Assembly: GCA_900753165.1 (NCBI GenBank)
Contig: CAADYC010000015.1
Coordinates: 1-22,770 of the forward strand
DNA length: 22,770 bases
Origin: Clostridia bacterium
GTDB lineage: Bacteria; Bacillota; Clostridia; TANB77; CAG-508
Direction of reading: 5' to 3'
Position numbers and translations under genes: made by a program. Below the pieces are notes generated by a model. That model saw nothing but the letters and a program-made list of their open reading frames with translations, was not told the origin of the DNA and made no database searches. Positions 7,609-16,195 of this stretch are shown in pieces. Each line of letters starts with the position of its first letter. The first letter of the stretch is position 1.

Positions 7609-9726
7609 ATGAATAAAGAAAATATTATTTTAGAATTCATGAAAGACGAAAACTATACTCCAATGAAAGCAAAAGAAATAGCAATTATATTAGGAGTACC
7701 AAAAAAAGAATACAATGAATTCACACAAACACTAAGAAGCCTGGAAGAAAATTATAAGGTAGTAAAAAATAAGAAAAACAGATATAGACTAATAGGCGAA
7801 AATTTTGTAGAAGGTATATATAGAAAAAATCAAAAAGGATTTGGATTTGTAAAAATAGAAAATCAAGAAGACGAAATATATATATCAAAAGAAGACTCAT
7901 TAAATGCCTTAAATGGAGACAAAGTTTTAGTCGAAATAACAGAAGAAAAAAATAAGATAAAAAGAGCAGAAGGAAAAATCAAAAAAATAATAAAACACGA
8001 AAAAGACACAGTAGTCGGAACATTCCAAAAAAGTCAAAACTTTGGATTTGTAGTACCAGACGAAAAAAGCTTTGGAACAGACATATTTATATCAAAAAAT
8101 AATTTTGGAAAAGCTAGAAATGGATATAAAGTATTAGTACAAATAACAAAATATCCTGAAAAAGGAAAAAATGCAGAAGGTAAAATTATAGAAGTGCTAG
8201 GAGACCCAAATCAAGCTGGAGTTGATATGTTATCACTAATTAAAGAATATAATCTACCATCCACATTCCCAGAACAAGTTGTGGAAGAAGCAAAAAAATA
8301 CGGAGATAAAATAGATCCAAAAGATATATCAAATCGTGTTGACTGTAGAAAACATGTAATTTTTACAATAGATGGTGAAGATGCAAAAGACTTAGATGAC
8401 GCTGTAAGAGTTACAAAATTGGAAAATGGAAATTATAGATTAGATGTTCACATTGCAGATGTAAGCTATTATGTAAGAGAAGGGAGCTTTCTAGATAAAG
8501 AAGCACAAATCAGAGGAACAAGTATATATATGCTTTCTAGAGTAATACCAATGTTACCACGAGAACTATCAAATGGAATATGCAGTTTAAATGCAGGTGA
8601 AGACAGGTTCACACTTTCATGTTCAATGGAAATAAATCCAGAAGGAAAAACAATATCAACAGAAGTGTATAAGGGAATAATAAATGTACGCGAAAGAATG
8701 AACTATCACGATGTACAAAAAATTTTAGACAAATCTGACAAAGATGTACTAAAAAAATATGAAAAATATATAAAAGACTTTGAATTAATGGCAGAACTTG
8801 CAACAATTTTAAAAGAAAGAAGATTAAAACAAGGATATTTAAATTTAGACATACCAGAAAGTAAAATTGATTTAGACCAAGATGGATGGGCAATAAATGT
8901 AGGAAAATATGAAACAAGCTTTAGTAATGAAATAATAGAACAATTTATGCTAAGTGCAAATGAAGCAATAGCAGAGAAATTCTATTGGCTAGAAGCACCA
9001 TTCATTTACAGAGTTCACGAAGACCCAGACCTAGATAAAATAAAAGACTTAAATAAATTCTTATTTAATTTTGGATTAAAAATAAAAGTGGTAAATGAAA
9101 AAGTATATCCAACAGAAGTATCAAAAATACTGGAAGAAATAAAAGGAAAAGACGAAGAAAAAGTAGTATCAACATTAATACTAAGAACACTTAAAGTTGC
9201 AAGATATGAATCAGAAAACAAAGGGCACTTTGGAATTGCAAGTAAATATTATTGTCACTTTACATCACCAATAAGAAGATATCCTGACTTGTTTATACAC
9301 AGAATAATCTCAAAATATTTGGAAGACAATTATGTTGTAGACGATAAATGGATAGAAGAATATCAAGAAAAAGCACAGCAAAGAGCAGCATCATCATCAG
9401 AAAGAGAAAAAGTTGCAACTAAGGTTGAACGAGATAGTGAAGACTTGAAAAAGGCTGAATATATGCAAAATAAAATTGGCGAAGAATATGAGGGAATTGT
9501 TTCTTCAGTTACTCAATTTGGTATTTTTGTTGAACTAGAAAATACTGTTGAAGGCTTGATTAGATTTGAAAATTTGGGTGACGAGTATTTTATTTATGAC
9601 GAAGAGAGAAAAAGACTTATTGGAGAAAAGACAAATACAACTTATAAAATTGGAGATAAGGTTAAGATTAGGGTTATTTCTGCTAATAAGATGCTAAGAC
9701 AAATTGATTTTGAAATAGTAAAATAA
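7609..9726 (+). CDS. rnr: Ribonuclease R, 3'-to-5' exoribonuclease
   Basis: A 705-aa protein with the full RNase R layout: an N-terminal winged helix (about 1-62), two cold-shock domains (RKNQKGFGFVKI near 75 and FQKSQNFGFVVPD near 140), the RNB catalytic domain and a C-terminal S1 domain (about 625-705, EYEGIVSSVTQFGIFVELENTVEGLIRF). The active-site Asp cluster is in TIDGEDAKDLDDA (D255, D261, D263, D264); HFTSPIRRYPDLFIHR is the conserved late RNB motif. It degrades structured RNA and takes part in rRNA and tmRNA-linked decay. The start at 7609 follows AAAGGA with 6 nt spacing; the upstream ATG at 7576 has no site. smpB, which often follows, is absent. The S1 domain is written in T-ending codons, unlike the rest of the gene. 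Confidence 0.96.
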   Translation: MNKENIILEFMKDENYTPMKAKEIAIILGVPKKEYNEFTQTLRSLEENYKVVKNKKNRYRLIGENFVEGIYRKNQKGFGFVKIENQEDEIYISKEDSLNALNGDKVLVEITEEKNKIKRAEGKIKKIIKHEKDTVVGTFQKSQNFGFVVPDEKSFGTDIFISKNNFGKARNGYKVLVQITKYPEKGKNAEGKIIEVLGDPNQAGVDMLSLIKEYNLPSTFPEQVVEEAKKYGDKIDPKDISNRVDCRKHVIFTIDGEDAKDLDDAVRVTKLENGNYRLDVHIADVSYYVREGSFLDKEAQIRGTSIYMLSRVIPMLPRELSNGICSLNAGEDRFTLSCSMEINPEGKTISTEVYKGIINVRERMNYHDVQKILDKSDKDVLKKYEKYIKDFELMAELATILKERRLKQGYLNLDIPESKIDLDQDGWAINVGKYETSFSNEIIEQFMLSANEAIAEKFYWLEAPFIYRVHEDPDLDKIKDLNKFLFNFGLKIKVVNEKVYPTEVSKILEEIKGKDEEKVVSTLILRTLKVARYESENKGHFGIASKYYCHFTSPIRRYPDLFIHRIISKYLEDNYVVDDKWIEEYQEKAQQRAASSSEREKVATKVERDSEDLKKAEYMQNKIGEEYEGIVSSVTQFGIFVELENTVEGLIRFENLGDEYFIYDEERKRLIGEKTNTTYKIGDKVKIRVISANKMLRQIDFEIVK

Positions 9727-9765
9727 AAATTCGGGATTGGGGGACAGGTCTTCAATCCCGAATTT
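9727..9765. terminator. Bidirectional terminator between rnr and the ger operon, containing a REP-like element
   Basis: AAATTCGGGATTG (9727-9739) and CAATCCCGAATTT (9753-9765) form a perfect 13-bp stem between the convergent rnr and 59-aa genes. On the minus strand it is followed by an interrupted T-rich stretch, a usable terminator tail; on the plus strand the tail is weaker. Its inner part is one copy of the 29-bp repeat described separately. Confidence 0.7.
9732..9760 (+). repeat. REP-like 29-bp hairpin, copy A
   Basis: The ends are CGGGATT and AATCCCG, with a 15-nt centre containing GGGGAC and GTCTTC, which can also pair using G-U. It matches the reverse complement of copy D (17428-17456) at 28 of 29 positions. 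Confidence 0.85.
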
Positions 9766-9943
9766 ATTTCAAGAAAACAACTACATTAGCAAGAACAATA
9801 ACAATAACAGAAAAAACAATAACAGCAACCCCACCAGATTTATTATCTTGAGACTTAATCTCATACAAAGCATAAAAAACAGACTTCAACAAAACAAAAA
9901 TACTAAAAATAAAAAACAAAAAATTAAAAAAATAATTAATCAC
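9764..9943 (-). CDS. Small two-helix membrane protein, last gene of the ger operon (candidate germinant receptor D subunit)
   Basis: A 59-aa protein with a GTG start, preceded on the minus strand by AGAGGTGAT about 5 nt away. It begins 16 nt after the gerC stop. It has two hydrophobic helices (about residues 3-25 and 39-57) joined by a short polar loop, YEIKSQDNKSGG. Its stop overlaps the arm of the shared terminator, so it completes the operon. Some gerA-type operons in Bacillus species carry a small fourth gene for a two-helix membrane protein (D subunit) that modulates germination; size, topology and position fit that type, but I see no sequence motif that proves it. The opposite strand has an 85-codon frame starting inside the hairpin, which I judge spurious. 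Confidence 0.68.
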   Translation of the reverse strand: MINYFFNFLFFIFSIFVLLKSVFYALYEIKSQDNKSGGVAVIVFSVIVIVLANVVVFLK

Positions 9944-9959
9944 AAAATCACCTCTACAT

Positions 9960-11177
9960 TTAAGTTTTATTCAATAAAAAACCTGAATCAATAGTAGTAT
10001 TAATATTCACGTTAAAAGTTGAATTCTTATAATTATTATACCAATTGAAATCCTTAAACTTACTGGTAGTAGAAAAATTAGATAAAGCATATTTACCAAT
10101 GCCACTTATGTCACTCTTGAATTCTAAAGAAGTTTTATACAGATAATTTAATAAAACATTTTCTAAATAAATATTACAAGTATTAGAAAGAGAATCAAGA
10201 AAATCAGAGTCTAGGTAATTTTCATCTTCGTCCATAGAGTAAATTTTAGCATTAAAAGAACCATTTATTTTTACATAAGGAGAACCATTTACAATATCAA
10301 CTTTTGTTTTGCAAGCGCCTTTAGGAGTAACCAAAAGATCAATTTTCAATGTATTATCTTTAGGAGATGGAACAGTTATAATAAAACTATTGATATTATT
10401 TTTTAAAATATGAAAACATATTGTTTCAATTGCATCAAGTTCACCAGCTAATTTGTCATGCTTAAATGCTACAATACCAATGCTTTCAGCAGAGCGCATA
10501 CCAGAAATTGGAGAAGATCCAGATTTTATATTAGAATCGGTTGAAACAGTTGATTGAGAATTAGTTGAAGAAGTAGAACTTACTCCACCTAAAATCGTAT
10601 GTGGATCACAGGCATTACATAAAAGAGAATTATAAAAATCACCAATAGTTGCATCAGATACATATCCAGTATATTTGCCAGAACTTGGAAAAATATCATA
10701 GTATCTTGTAATAGATGTCTCTAAACTTGGTACGGAATTTTTTATATATTCATTAGCAGTACATGTTGTTGTAACAATACTCGAAGTAGGTCTTACTTGA
10801 ACATCATTCATTAAAGTATAAACATAATCAGAAATACCATTTTTTGCAACATCCTCTGAAAAAACAATACTTCTACAATGTGATAAATCAATCTTTCTTG
10901 CAAGATAGCTATTCATAATATTAATTGCATTTGGAATCGATGTAGCTTCAACAGTATCCTCAAAAATGTTTGCTTCCTGATTTGAACCCTCACTTGTTGA
11001 TGGAGGATTTACAAATTGAAATGTTACTTTAAGTCCTTTTGTTTCAGAAGTATCGATTCCCAAAGCAACGGCAAATGCTAAATTATCAATATTTAAAGCT
11101 CCGTATGATGAAGAAAATGCAACAAGAAGAACAAGAATTAATACAATAATAAATAATTTTATAAAAATTTTATTCAA
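9960..11177 (-). CDS. gerC: Spore germination protein GerC (Ger(x)C family), without lipobox
   Basis: A 405-aa Ger(x)C family protein, the C subunit of a germinant receptor in the spore inner membrane. NIDNLAFAVALGID matches the conserved start of the mature family domain, followed by LKVTFQFVNPPST, the SHCRSIVFSEDVAKNGISDYVYTLM region, and a C-terminal domain with LYKTSLEFKSDISGIGKYA. The insert at about 200-230 is Ser/Thr-rich and low in complexity. GerC proteins are normally lipoproteins with a Cys just before an Asp-Arg-Glu motif; here the segment after the hydrophobic signal reads VLLVAFSSSYGALNIDN, with no Cys. The start codon is TTG at 11177, with GGATGGTGA upstream, and it overlaps the end of gerB by 8 nt, so translation is coupled. 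Confidence 0.88.
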   Translation of the reverse strand: MNKIFIKLFIIVLILVLLVAFSSSYGALNIDNLAFAVALGIDTSETKGLKVTFQFVNPPSTSEGSNQEANIFEDTVEATSIPNAINIMNSYLARKIDLSHCRSIVFSEDVAKNGISDYVYTLMNDVQVRPTSSIVTTTCTANEYIKNSVPSLETSITRYYDIFPSSGKYTGYVSDATIGDFYNSLLCNACDPHTILGGVSSTSSTNSQSTVSTDSNIKSGSSPISGMRSAESIGIVAFKHDKLAGELDAIETICFHILKNNINSFIITVPSPKDNTLKIDLLVTPKGACKTKVDIVNGSPYVKINGSFNAKIYSMDEDENYLDSDFLDSLSNTCNIYLENVLLNYLYKTSLEFKSDISGIGKYALSNFSTTSKFKDFNWYNNYKNSTFNVNINTTIDSGFLLNKT

Positions 11178-12261
11178 ATTTTTTCACCATCCTTTTTTTA
11201 ATATAAGCTAAAAATAATATAAAAAGTCCTAAAATCATTATTGAAATACTTAATATCCTATAAATATAAGTCTCAAAAAAATGAGATATATAATAGCTAG
11301 AAGGAAATAAAGCAATAGCAAATGTTATAATTGAAAATATTGATATCATTTGAGAAGTATCTGATAAAGTATATAATTTTGCAAAAATGTAAGTAGAAAA
11401 TTTTAAAGATATACTTAGATAACAGCAAAATGAAATTGTCCATATAAGCATGAATAGTGCCTCAAATCGCTGAAAAAAGTTACCAAACTCAATGTATTTA
11501 CTTACAGAGAACAAAGGCATAATTTCATCTGTATTAATATAAATTGAAAACATAAATAATAAAGTAGCAACACACATAAAAATAAAAAGTATAGATAATA
11601 TTATTGATAAAATACAAATTTTTTTATATTTCTTAGGTTCATTTAAAAGTGGAGGAAGAAGATACATATATACAATACCAGAAAAAGTACCAATATTAGA
11701 TAGACCTAAAATAAATGTACTTTTATAACCATTACCTAATATTGGAAGAATTTTCTGGAAAGAAAAGTTATCTAAATTTCCAATAAATATAAGTAAAATA
11801 CTAACCAAAAGAATAGGAAATATAATTGTTGTTGTTTTTATAGTGGAGTTAAATCCCAAATCATTTGAAAATGTGATTGTTATTATAAAAATAAGTATAA
11901 TATATAATATATTTGTATAAGGATAATATACAATTTTGAGTCCTTCACAAAAATTTCGCAATAACATAGAAGATGTGATTACAAAATATATAATAAATGC
12001 AAAGCCAATAATATTTTTTAATACATTTCCACCCAAAAACTTGGAAATATCAATAATATCCAAGCCGGGAAAATTCTTAAATAAAGTACAAATCAGAAAT
12101 ACTATAAATAAGCAAATTGTACCAACATAAAAAATGTTTAATAAAATACTTGATTTTAGTTCATTTATTAAGGTTTGTGAAAGCGAAATAACTGTAAATG
12201 GAGCAAGGACAGACAGTATAAGAGCAATTGCTTCAACTGTTCCAAGCTTTGATTTTGACAT
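11170..12261 (-). CDS. gerB: Spore germination permease GerB
   Basis: A 363-aa integral membrane protein of the GerAB family, related to amino acid/polyamine permeases, with about ten predicted helices. It opens MSKSKLGTVEAIALILSVLAPFTV and has the family-like PGLDIIDISKFLGG loop and the GLSNIGTFSGIVYMYLLPPLLNEPKK segment near the middle. In gerA-type receptors this subunit binds the small-molecule germinant. The ATG at 12261 has GGAGG 8 nt upstream; a GTG in frame at 12276 overlaps that site and is less likely. It starts 2 nt after the gerA stop and overlaps gerC. Confidence 0.92.
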   Translation of the reverse strand: MSKSKLGTVEAIALILSVLAPFTVISLSQTLINELKSSILLNIFYVGTICLFIVFLICTLFKNFPGLDIIDISKFLGGNVLKNIIGFAFIIYFVITSSMLLRNFCEGLKIVYYPYTNILYIILIFIITITFSNDLGFNSTIKTTTIIFPILLVSILLIFIGNLDNFSFQKILPILGNGYKSTFILGLSNIGTFSGIVYMYLLPPLLNEPKKYKKICILSIILSILFIFMCVATLLFMFSIYINTDEIMPLFSVSKYIEFGNFFQRFEALFMLIWTISFCCYLSISLKFSTYIFAKLYTLSDTSQMISIFSIITFAIALFPSSYYISHFFETYIYRILSISIMILGLFILFLAYIKKRMVKKFE

Positions 12262-12263
12262 AA

Positions 12264-13958
12264 TTAAAACCTCCACTTCATTGATATTTTATTTTGTTTT
12301 TTTATTCTTTTTGTTGCTAAAAAAGTAGGTCTGCTTTCCCTTTTCCAAATTGGAGAAAGCAGAAATCCATTATTCTTTGAGTTCATTACAGGAGCATATG
12401 GTGCAGTATAAGAAACACCAAAAGTTTCTAAATCACATAAAGCTGATATATACACAAAAATACCTATTCCAATACCTAAAAATCCTGCAAGGTAACCAAG
12501 AAAAACAAATGCAAACCTAAAAAATCTTAAATGAAAACTAAAAGTAAAATCTGGAATAGCAAAAGAGCTCATACCTGTAATAGCAACAATAATAATTAGT
12601 ATAGGACTAACAATACCAGCACTTACAGCAGCCTGACCTAAAACCAAAGCCCCAACAATACCAATAGTAGGACCAATAGGGGAAGGAACCCTTAATCCAG
12701 CTTCTCTAATAATTTCAAAAGAAATTTCCATTATAACAATTTCTAATATTATAGGGAAAGGAACACTTTGCCTAGAAGATAATATAGAATACAATAATTC
12801 AGTTGGTATAATCTCTCTATGAAAACTGGTAATTGCAACATAAAGACCAGGCAATAATAAAGCAAAAAAAGCAGAAATTATTCTAATTACTTTTAAAAAG
12901 TTTGCAAAAATGGGTTTTAGGTTTTTATCTTCTGGAGAAGATAAAAAGTCAATTAATACTGCAGGTAGAATTAAAGCATATGGTGAACCATTTACAATAA
13001 TAATAACCCTACCTTGAAGTAATGATTTTACTGCACTATCAGGTCTTTCAGAAACAAGAATTTTTGGAACACCTAAAAAATTAGTCTCTGATAATAATTG
13101 CTCTAATTCTCCAGCAGAAAGAAGAGAATCAATATCTAAATTATTAAGTCGATAGTTTGCTTCTGCAACCAAATCATCATTTGCAATATCTTTTACATAG
13201 CATAAAGCACAATTAGTTTTTGTTACCTTTCCGACTTTTACATTTTCTATAACTAAATTTTCATTATTAGTAAACCTTCGTATAAGAGAAGTATTTGTAC
13301 GTAAATTTTCAACAAATGCCTCATGTGCACCTTTAATAACAACCTCATTTTCAGGCTTTGCAATACTTCTTTGTTTAAAACCTTTAACATCAATATCAAA
13401 ACCTACAGATAGAGTATCAACAAACAATCCACAGTTTCCAGAATTAACACCAGCAAAAATATCATCAAAAATATTTTGCTGTTTTAAACTATTTTGAGGT
13501 ATCAAACAGCTTTCAATATAATCTGCTAAATTAAATCTTTTTACTTTTCTTACAGTTACATTATTAGAAACAGTCTCAGAAATGACTCTATTTTGCTCTC
13601 CACCAAAAAGATTATTTCTATTTCGTAGCATCAAAGATTCCAAAACAAAATCATTTAAAAGTTGAGAATCTACCATACCATCAATATAAAGCAAAAAAGC
13701 CTTGTATTGATTACCACGAGCATTCAAAATAAACTCACGAATTATAATGTCACTATTAATCAAAGTATTATATTTTGTTTTCACATACTCTAAGTTTGCA
13801 TTAATATTAGTTGAAACTTTTTGTGGCTTTTCGGGTCCTTTTTTACTATTTTGAATTGTAGTAGACTCGGGATTTTCAGAGTCTGTTGGTAATGTAAACT
13901 GATATACTTCTTTTGGCGTATAGCCAAATGCATCATTAATAAAATCTTTTATTTTCAT
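12264..13958 (-). CDS. gerA: Spore germination protein GerA (GerAA family)
   Basis: A 564-aa A subunit of a germinant receptor. The N-terminal soluble part (about 1-360) carries a linker region rich in Ser and Pro, then LINSDIIIREFILN and YIDGMVDSQLLNDFVLESLM; the C-terminal 200 residues hold about five helices with the strongly conserved LPGLYVAITSFHREIIPTEL, AGLRVPSPIGPTIGIVGALV and SFAIPDFTFSFHLRFFRF segments. GerA subunits oligomerise in the spore inner membrane and are thought to form a germinant-gated ion channel. No Shine-Dalgarno sequence is visible before the ATG at 13958, unlike almost every other gene here. It is the first gene of the gerA-gerB-gerC-59 aa operon and is divergent from a transglutaminase gene. 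Confidence 0.94.
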   Translation of the reverse strand: MKIKDFINDAFGYTPKEVYQFTLPTDSENPESTTIQNSKKGPEKPQKVSTNINANLEYVKTKYNTLINSDIIIREFILNARGNQYKAFLLYIDGMVDSQLLNDFVLESLMLRNRNNLFGGEQNRVISETVSNNVTVRKVKRFNLADYIESCLIPQNSLKQQNIFDDIFAGVNSGNCGLFVDTLSVGFDIDVKGFKQRSIAKPENEVVIKGAHEAFVENLRTNTSLIRRFTNNENLVIENVKVGKVTKTNCALCYVKDIANDDLVAEANYRLNNLDIDSLLSAGELEQLLSETNFLGVPKILVSERPDSAVKSLLQGRVIIIVNGSPYALILPAVLIDFLSSPEDKNLKPIFANFLKVIRIISAFFALLLPGLYVAITSFHREIIPTELLYSILSSRQSVPFPIILEIVIMEISFEIIREAGLRVPSPIGPTIGIVGALVLGQAAVSAGIVSPILIIIVAITGMSSFAIPDFTFSFHLRFFRFAFVFLGYLAGFLGIGIGIFVYISALCDLETFGVSYTAPYAPVMNSKNNGFLLSPIWKRESRPTFLATKRIKKQNKISMKWRF

Positions 13959-14001
13959 AATATTAGTAGTATTGGCAAAAAAAATGTAAATATACTTTTT
14001 T

Positions 14002-14029
14002 TTAACAATAAAAAATGATATAATATAAT
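14002..14029 (+). promoter_or_regulatory. Sigma-A-like promoter for the transglutaminase gene
   Basis: TTAACA (14002-14007), a 16-nt spacer and TATAAT (14024-14029). The inverted repeat at 14031-14049 begins just after the -10 box. Confidence 0.5.
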
Positions 14030-14030
14030 C

Positions 14031-14049
14031 ATATGCAAAATCTGCATAT
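14031..14049. promoter_or_regulatory. Palindrome between divergent gerA and transglutaminase genes (possible operator)
   Basis: ATATGCA (14031-14037) and TGCATAT (14043-14049) are perfect inverted arms separated by AAATC. The position over the expected transcription start of the plus-strand promoter would suit a repressor site. No regulator is known. Confidence 0.45.
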
Positions 14050-14117
14050 TGAAACCGAAAAAGATTTTATAAACATATGTAAAAAATTCTGTATCACATT
14101 TGAAAGTTGGTGAAAAA

Positions 14118-15233
14118 ATGAAATCAAAAATAACCAAATTTATAATGACATTATTAACAATATTATTAATAGGACTTATAACAATTATAGGACTAATGAT
14201 TTATAATGATATTGCAAAAACAAATATAGCAGATGAAGTGCAAGACTTTGTATCAAATATAACAATATCAAGTGGAGGAATAAATCAAAACAAAATACAA
14301 ACACCACAAATACTAGAAACAACAGTTGAAACAATATCACCATCAGATGAGAAAATAGATTACAGTAATTCAAACATAAACAAATATTTTTATACTCAAT
14401 TAGACAATTATTCAAAAATAATATATAATGCATTAGAAAAAAATAAAGAAAACATGAAAACAGGAACATATGAAATAAATTTAGGAACAGAATTTACAAA
14501 AGTGCTTTCCGCAGATAATGGAGAAAAAATATTAGGTGACTATTATCAAACAGCAGTAGAAGCATATACATATGATAATCCAGACATATTTTATATAGAT
14601 TTTCAAAAATTATATTTAAATATGGAAACAACTACAAGAGGAGAAGAAAAAACATATAAAGTACTAATAAATTCTGGAAATAATTCAGATTATTTAGTAG
14701 AAGGTTTTACAAAAGAAAAAATAGATACATCATTAAGTGAAATAGAGAAAATAAAAACATACTTTATTCAAAATAAGCAACAAAATGAATATCAAAATAT
14801 AAAAAATGTACATGATTATTTAGTTGAAACAATAGATTATGATGAAACAATATCACAACAAAATATATATGATTTATATGGAGCATTAATAAATAAAAAA
14901 TGTGTATGTGAAGGATATGCAAAAGCATTCAAATATTTAATGGACGGAATAAATATTCCATGTATAATAGTTGCTGGAGAAGGAACAAATTCTGATGGAA
15001 ACACAGAAAATCATGCTTGGAATTATGTTCAACTGAATAATACTTGGTATGCAGTAGATTGCACATGGGATGACCCTATATTAGTCAATGGAGCAGTACT
15101 AACAAAATCAGCAAAATATAGATATTTATTAAAAGGATTAAATGACTTTAATCAAACACATACACCAAATGGGCAATTTACAGAAGGTGGAAAAATATTC
15201 ACATATCCACAATTAAATATTGAAAATTACTAA
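14118..15233 (+). CDS. Membrane-anchored transglutaminase-like protein
   Basis: A 371-aa protein with an N-terminal transmembrane anchor (about residues 5-28), a helical middle part and a transglutaminase-like core near the C-terminus. The catalytic triad is visible: Cys264 in KCVCEGYAKAFKYLMDG, His299 in ENHAWNYVQL and Asp314 in WYAVDCTWDDP. The surrounding IPCIIVAGEG strand is also typical. Proteins of this class face outward and may act as peptidases or cross-linking enzymes on cell wall or cell-surface substrates; the substrate is unknown. The ATG at 14118 is preceded by GTTGGTGA; a TTG in frame at 14100 is possible but less likely. It is divergent from the ger operon and upstream of a P-loop/Asp23 gene, 62 nt apart. 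Confidence 0.82.
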   Translation: MKSKITKFIMTLLTILLIGLITIIGLMIYNDIAKTNIADEVQDFVSNITISSGGINQNKIQTPQILETTVETISPSDEKIDYSNSNINKYFYTQLDNYSKIIYNALEKNKENMKTGTYEINLGTEFTKVLSADNGEKILGDYYQTAVEAYTYDNPDIFYIDFQKLYLNMETTTRGEEKTYKVLINSGNNSDYLVEGFTKEKIDTSLSEIEKIKTYFIQNKQQNEYQNIKNVHDYLVETIDYDETISQQNIYDLYGALINKKCVCEGYAKAFKYLMDGINIPCIIVAGEGTNSDGNTENHAWNYVQLNNTWYAVDCTWDDPILVNGAVLTKSAKYRYLLKGLNDFNQTHTPNGQFTEGGKIFTYPQLNIENY

Positions 15234-15295
15234 TATATTTATGAAAACAAGAATTAATTATAAATATAAGGATAGTATAAAAAGGAGCCAAAAAT

Positions 15296-16195
15296 ATGTC
15301 TTTAAAAGATAAAATACCAAACAAATTACCTAATTTATCAAATTTATCAAAATTAGGAACAAACAAGATAAAAGTATATGCATTTGTAGGACCATCAGGA
15401 ACAGGAAAAAGCTATAGAGCTCAAATGGTTGCAAGTGAAAAAAACATAAATTATATAATAGATGATGGACTATTAATAAAAGATAATGAAGTAATTGCAG
15501 GTGAATCTGCAAAAAAAGCACCAACAAAGATAGAAACAGTAAAACATGCATTATTTTATACAGATGAAGAAAAACAAGAAATAATAAAAGCATTCAAAAA
15601 ATACAAGCCAGAAAGCATATTAATACTAGGAACATCAGATGGAATGGTGCAAAAAATAGCGGCTAACCTAGGATTGCCAGAAATATGTGATACTACATAT
15701 ATTTCTGATGTTGCAACACAAGAGGAGATGGAAACAGCTAGAAGAATAAGAGTTACAGAGGGAAAACACGTAATACCAGTACCAACATTTGAAATAAAGA
15801 AAGATTTTTCCGGATATTTGTTGGACCCACTTCAAATTTTTAAAACAAAAGGAAGAGGCAAAGAACCATATATATCAGAAAAGTCTATAATTAGACCTAC
15901 ATTTAGCTATATGGGAAAATTTACTATTTCTGATACTGTTTTTAGGCAAATAATAGAATATTTAGCTTCTAAAACAATTGAGATTCACAAGGTTCAAAAA
16001 ATTAGAGTTGATAATTTTGGTGAGGGTGTTAAGCTATATATGGAAGCTACTGTTGTTTATGGATTTAATGTTGTTGAGGGAATAAATGAATTTAAAGTTA
16101 AGGCAAAAAAAGAAATTGAGAAGTTGACAGCTATGAATGTTGAGGAATTTGATGTTGTAGCAAAAAATGTATATATTCCTAAAGAAAGTTTATAG
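15296..16195 (+). CDS. P-loop NTPase fused to an Asp23/Gls24-like domain
   Basis: A 299-aa protein. Residues 26-40 hold a Walker A motif, YAFVGPSGTGKSY (GPSGTGKS at 32-39), and ESILILGTSDG at 106-116 is a plausible Walker B strand without the usual acidic end. From about residue 204 the protein reads as an Asp23/Gls24 (DUF322) domain: YMGKFTISDTVFRQIIEYLASKT, then GEGVKLYMEATVVYGFNVVEGINEFKVKAKKEIEKLTAM and a final VEEFDVVAKNVYI strand. Asp23/Gls24 proteins are linked to cell-envelope stress and membrane association. The fusion suggests nucleotide-dependent control of an envelope process, but no function is established. AAGGAG precedes the start. The codons of the C-terminal domain differ from the rest: it has 11 GTT and 2 GTA for Val, against 1 GTT and 4 GTA in the first 100 codons. 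Confidence 0.75.
   Translation: MSLKDKIPNKLPNLSNLSKLGTNKIKVYAFVGPSGTGKSYRAQMVASEKNINYIIDDGLLIKDNEVIAGESAKKAPTKIETVKHALFYTDEEKQEIIKAFKKYKPESILILGTSDGMVQKIAANLGLPEICDTTYISDVATQEEMETARRIRVTEGKHVIPVPTFEIKKDFSGYLLDPLQIFKTKGRGKEPYISEKSIIRPTFSYMGKFTISDTVFRQIIEYLASKTIEIHKVQKIRVDNFGEGVKLYMEATVVYGFNVVEGINEFKVKAKKEIEKLTAMNVEEFDVVAKNVYIPKESL

Noticed and set aside
9737..9994. 85-codon plus-strand open frame starting in the rnr/ger terminator hairpin
   Set aside because: It has no ribosome binding site, starts inside a hairpin loop, encodes a low-complexity Asn/Lys-rich peptide and is antisense to the better supported 59-aa membrane protein gene.
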